DNA of 64,000 nucleotides from Alviniconcha marisindica (taxonomy: Eukaryota > Mollusca > Gastropoda > Provannidae): contig JABMCL010000934.1 of NCBI GenBank assembly GCA_018857735.1, positions 206,001 to 270,000 on the forward strand. The letters run 5' to 3'. The notes below the pieces were generated by a model, which was not told the DNA's origin, searched no databases, and saw only the letters and a list, made by a program, of their open reading frames with translations. A program made the translations under genes and the position numbers. Shown one piece after another: positions 63,415 through 64,000 of the stretch. Numbering within the stretch: the stretch's first letter is position 1; each line of letters starts with the position of its first letter.

Positions 63415-63419
63415 GTACG

Positions 63420-63451
63420 CGGTGGTGGTGGTGGTGGTGGTGGTGGTGGTG
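63420..63451. repeat. (GGT)n microsatellite
   Basis: About 10 GGT units just after the exon 17 donor; a shorter GGTGGT run is at 63534-63550. Confidence 0.95.
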
Positions 63452-63532
63452 GTTGTTGAGTGTTACTTTACGTCCACAGAAACCGTAGGCTTATTAGGGA
63501 CGGGAGCCCAGGACGTCCACCTCGACTTTCAC
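63452..63532 (+). repeat. Dispersed 80-bp repeat, copy 2
   Basis: Matches 57401-57480 (AGAAACCGTAGGCTTATTAG, GGAGCCCAGGAC). Both copies follow GTTGTTGAGTGTT. Confidence 0.88.
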
Positions 63533-63714
63533 AGGTGGTGGTGGTGGTGGTTGAAAGCTTTTATTATTTATATGGTGCTGTTCTCTGCCCTTGAGCAGAC
63601 TCGCTGCACTCTTGTTGCGTGTGATTTTTAATGAATGACTATCTTTTGGGAGTGCATTTTGAATAGCCATTCAAGTGATGTACTTAAGCACTGTTTGGCT
63701 GTTACGTGCTGTGG

Positions 63715-64000
63715 TCTCGGCACTTGTTCTGTGTGCACCATACAGCCATGCACATGTTCTATGTACATCATACAGCTGTGCACATGTTCTGTGTACACCA
63801 TGCACTTGTTCTGTGTGCACCATACAACCATGCACATGTTCTACGTGCATCATACAGCCATGCACATGTTCTGTGTGCACCATGCACTTGTTCTGTGTGC
63901 ACCATACAACCATGCACATGTTCTACGTGCATCATACAGCCGTGCACATGTTCTGTGTGCACCATGCACATGTTCTGTGTGCACCATACAACCATGTACA
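63715..64000. repeat. About 30-bp array at the right edge
   Basis: Units of CACATGTTCTGTGTGCACCA, TACAACCATG continue out of the window. A SINE-like segment (GTGCTGTTCTCTGCCCTTGA) precedes it at 63574. Confidence 0.93.

Overview
The window is animal nuclear DNA. It is AT-rich with long introns, tRNA-derived SINEs, foldback MITEs, relics of cut-and-paste transposons and a very large number of tandem arrays. The repeat style, including a recurring SINE tail 'GACTGGGCGTAAAACACCA', suggests a mollusc, probably a gastropod; this is inference, not proof.

I can support one host gene. It lies on the + strand and fills almost the whole window. Seventeen coding exons between 1624 and 63414 (3,455 nt, about 1,151 codons) join with consistent splice phases, and the gene runs off the right edge. 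The predicted protein has an N-terminal RRM (exons 2-4), a linker (exons 5-8), a MYND zinc finger split over exons 9-10, a long charged disordered region (exons 11-13, with a coding 30-bp minisatellite of 15 units) and a complete extended Tudor domain (exons 14-17). RRM + MYND + Tudor is the layout I know for Drosophila Vreteno, and MYND + Tudors for vertebrate TDRD1. I therefore read it as a TDRD1/Vreteno-like factor of the germline piRNA pathway.

Layout: 1-1610 upstream DNA with a DIRS-like relic; 1.6-14.7 kb exons 1-4 (RRM) with a 24-bp array broken by a hAT-like element; 14.7-28.4 kb exons 5-7 with several arrays, a dead piggyBac copy at TTAA and a dead LINE tail; 28.4-41.7 kb exons 8-10 (MYND); 41.7-54.9 kb exons 11-13, with a THAP-coding Kolobok-like element at TTAA; 55.3-63.4 kb exons 14-17 (Tudor), with a piggyBac-like MITE at TTAA.

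The most unusual signal is that many intronic tandem arrays are built from the splice junction next to them. Arrays after exons 5, 7, 9, 10, 14 and 15 repeat the last exon bases plus the GT donor. Arrays before exons 6, 8 and 11 repeat the acceptor side. At least three exons (10, 14, 17), and more distantly exon 2, also have one decayed upstream copy, which looks like the two-copy stage of the same process. The same local expansion has occurred inside a foldback MITE, a dead reverse transcriptase and tRNA-like SINE heads. Most long open frames in the window are by-products of these arrays and are not genes.
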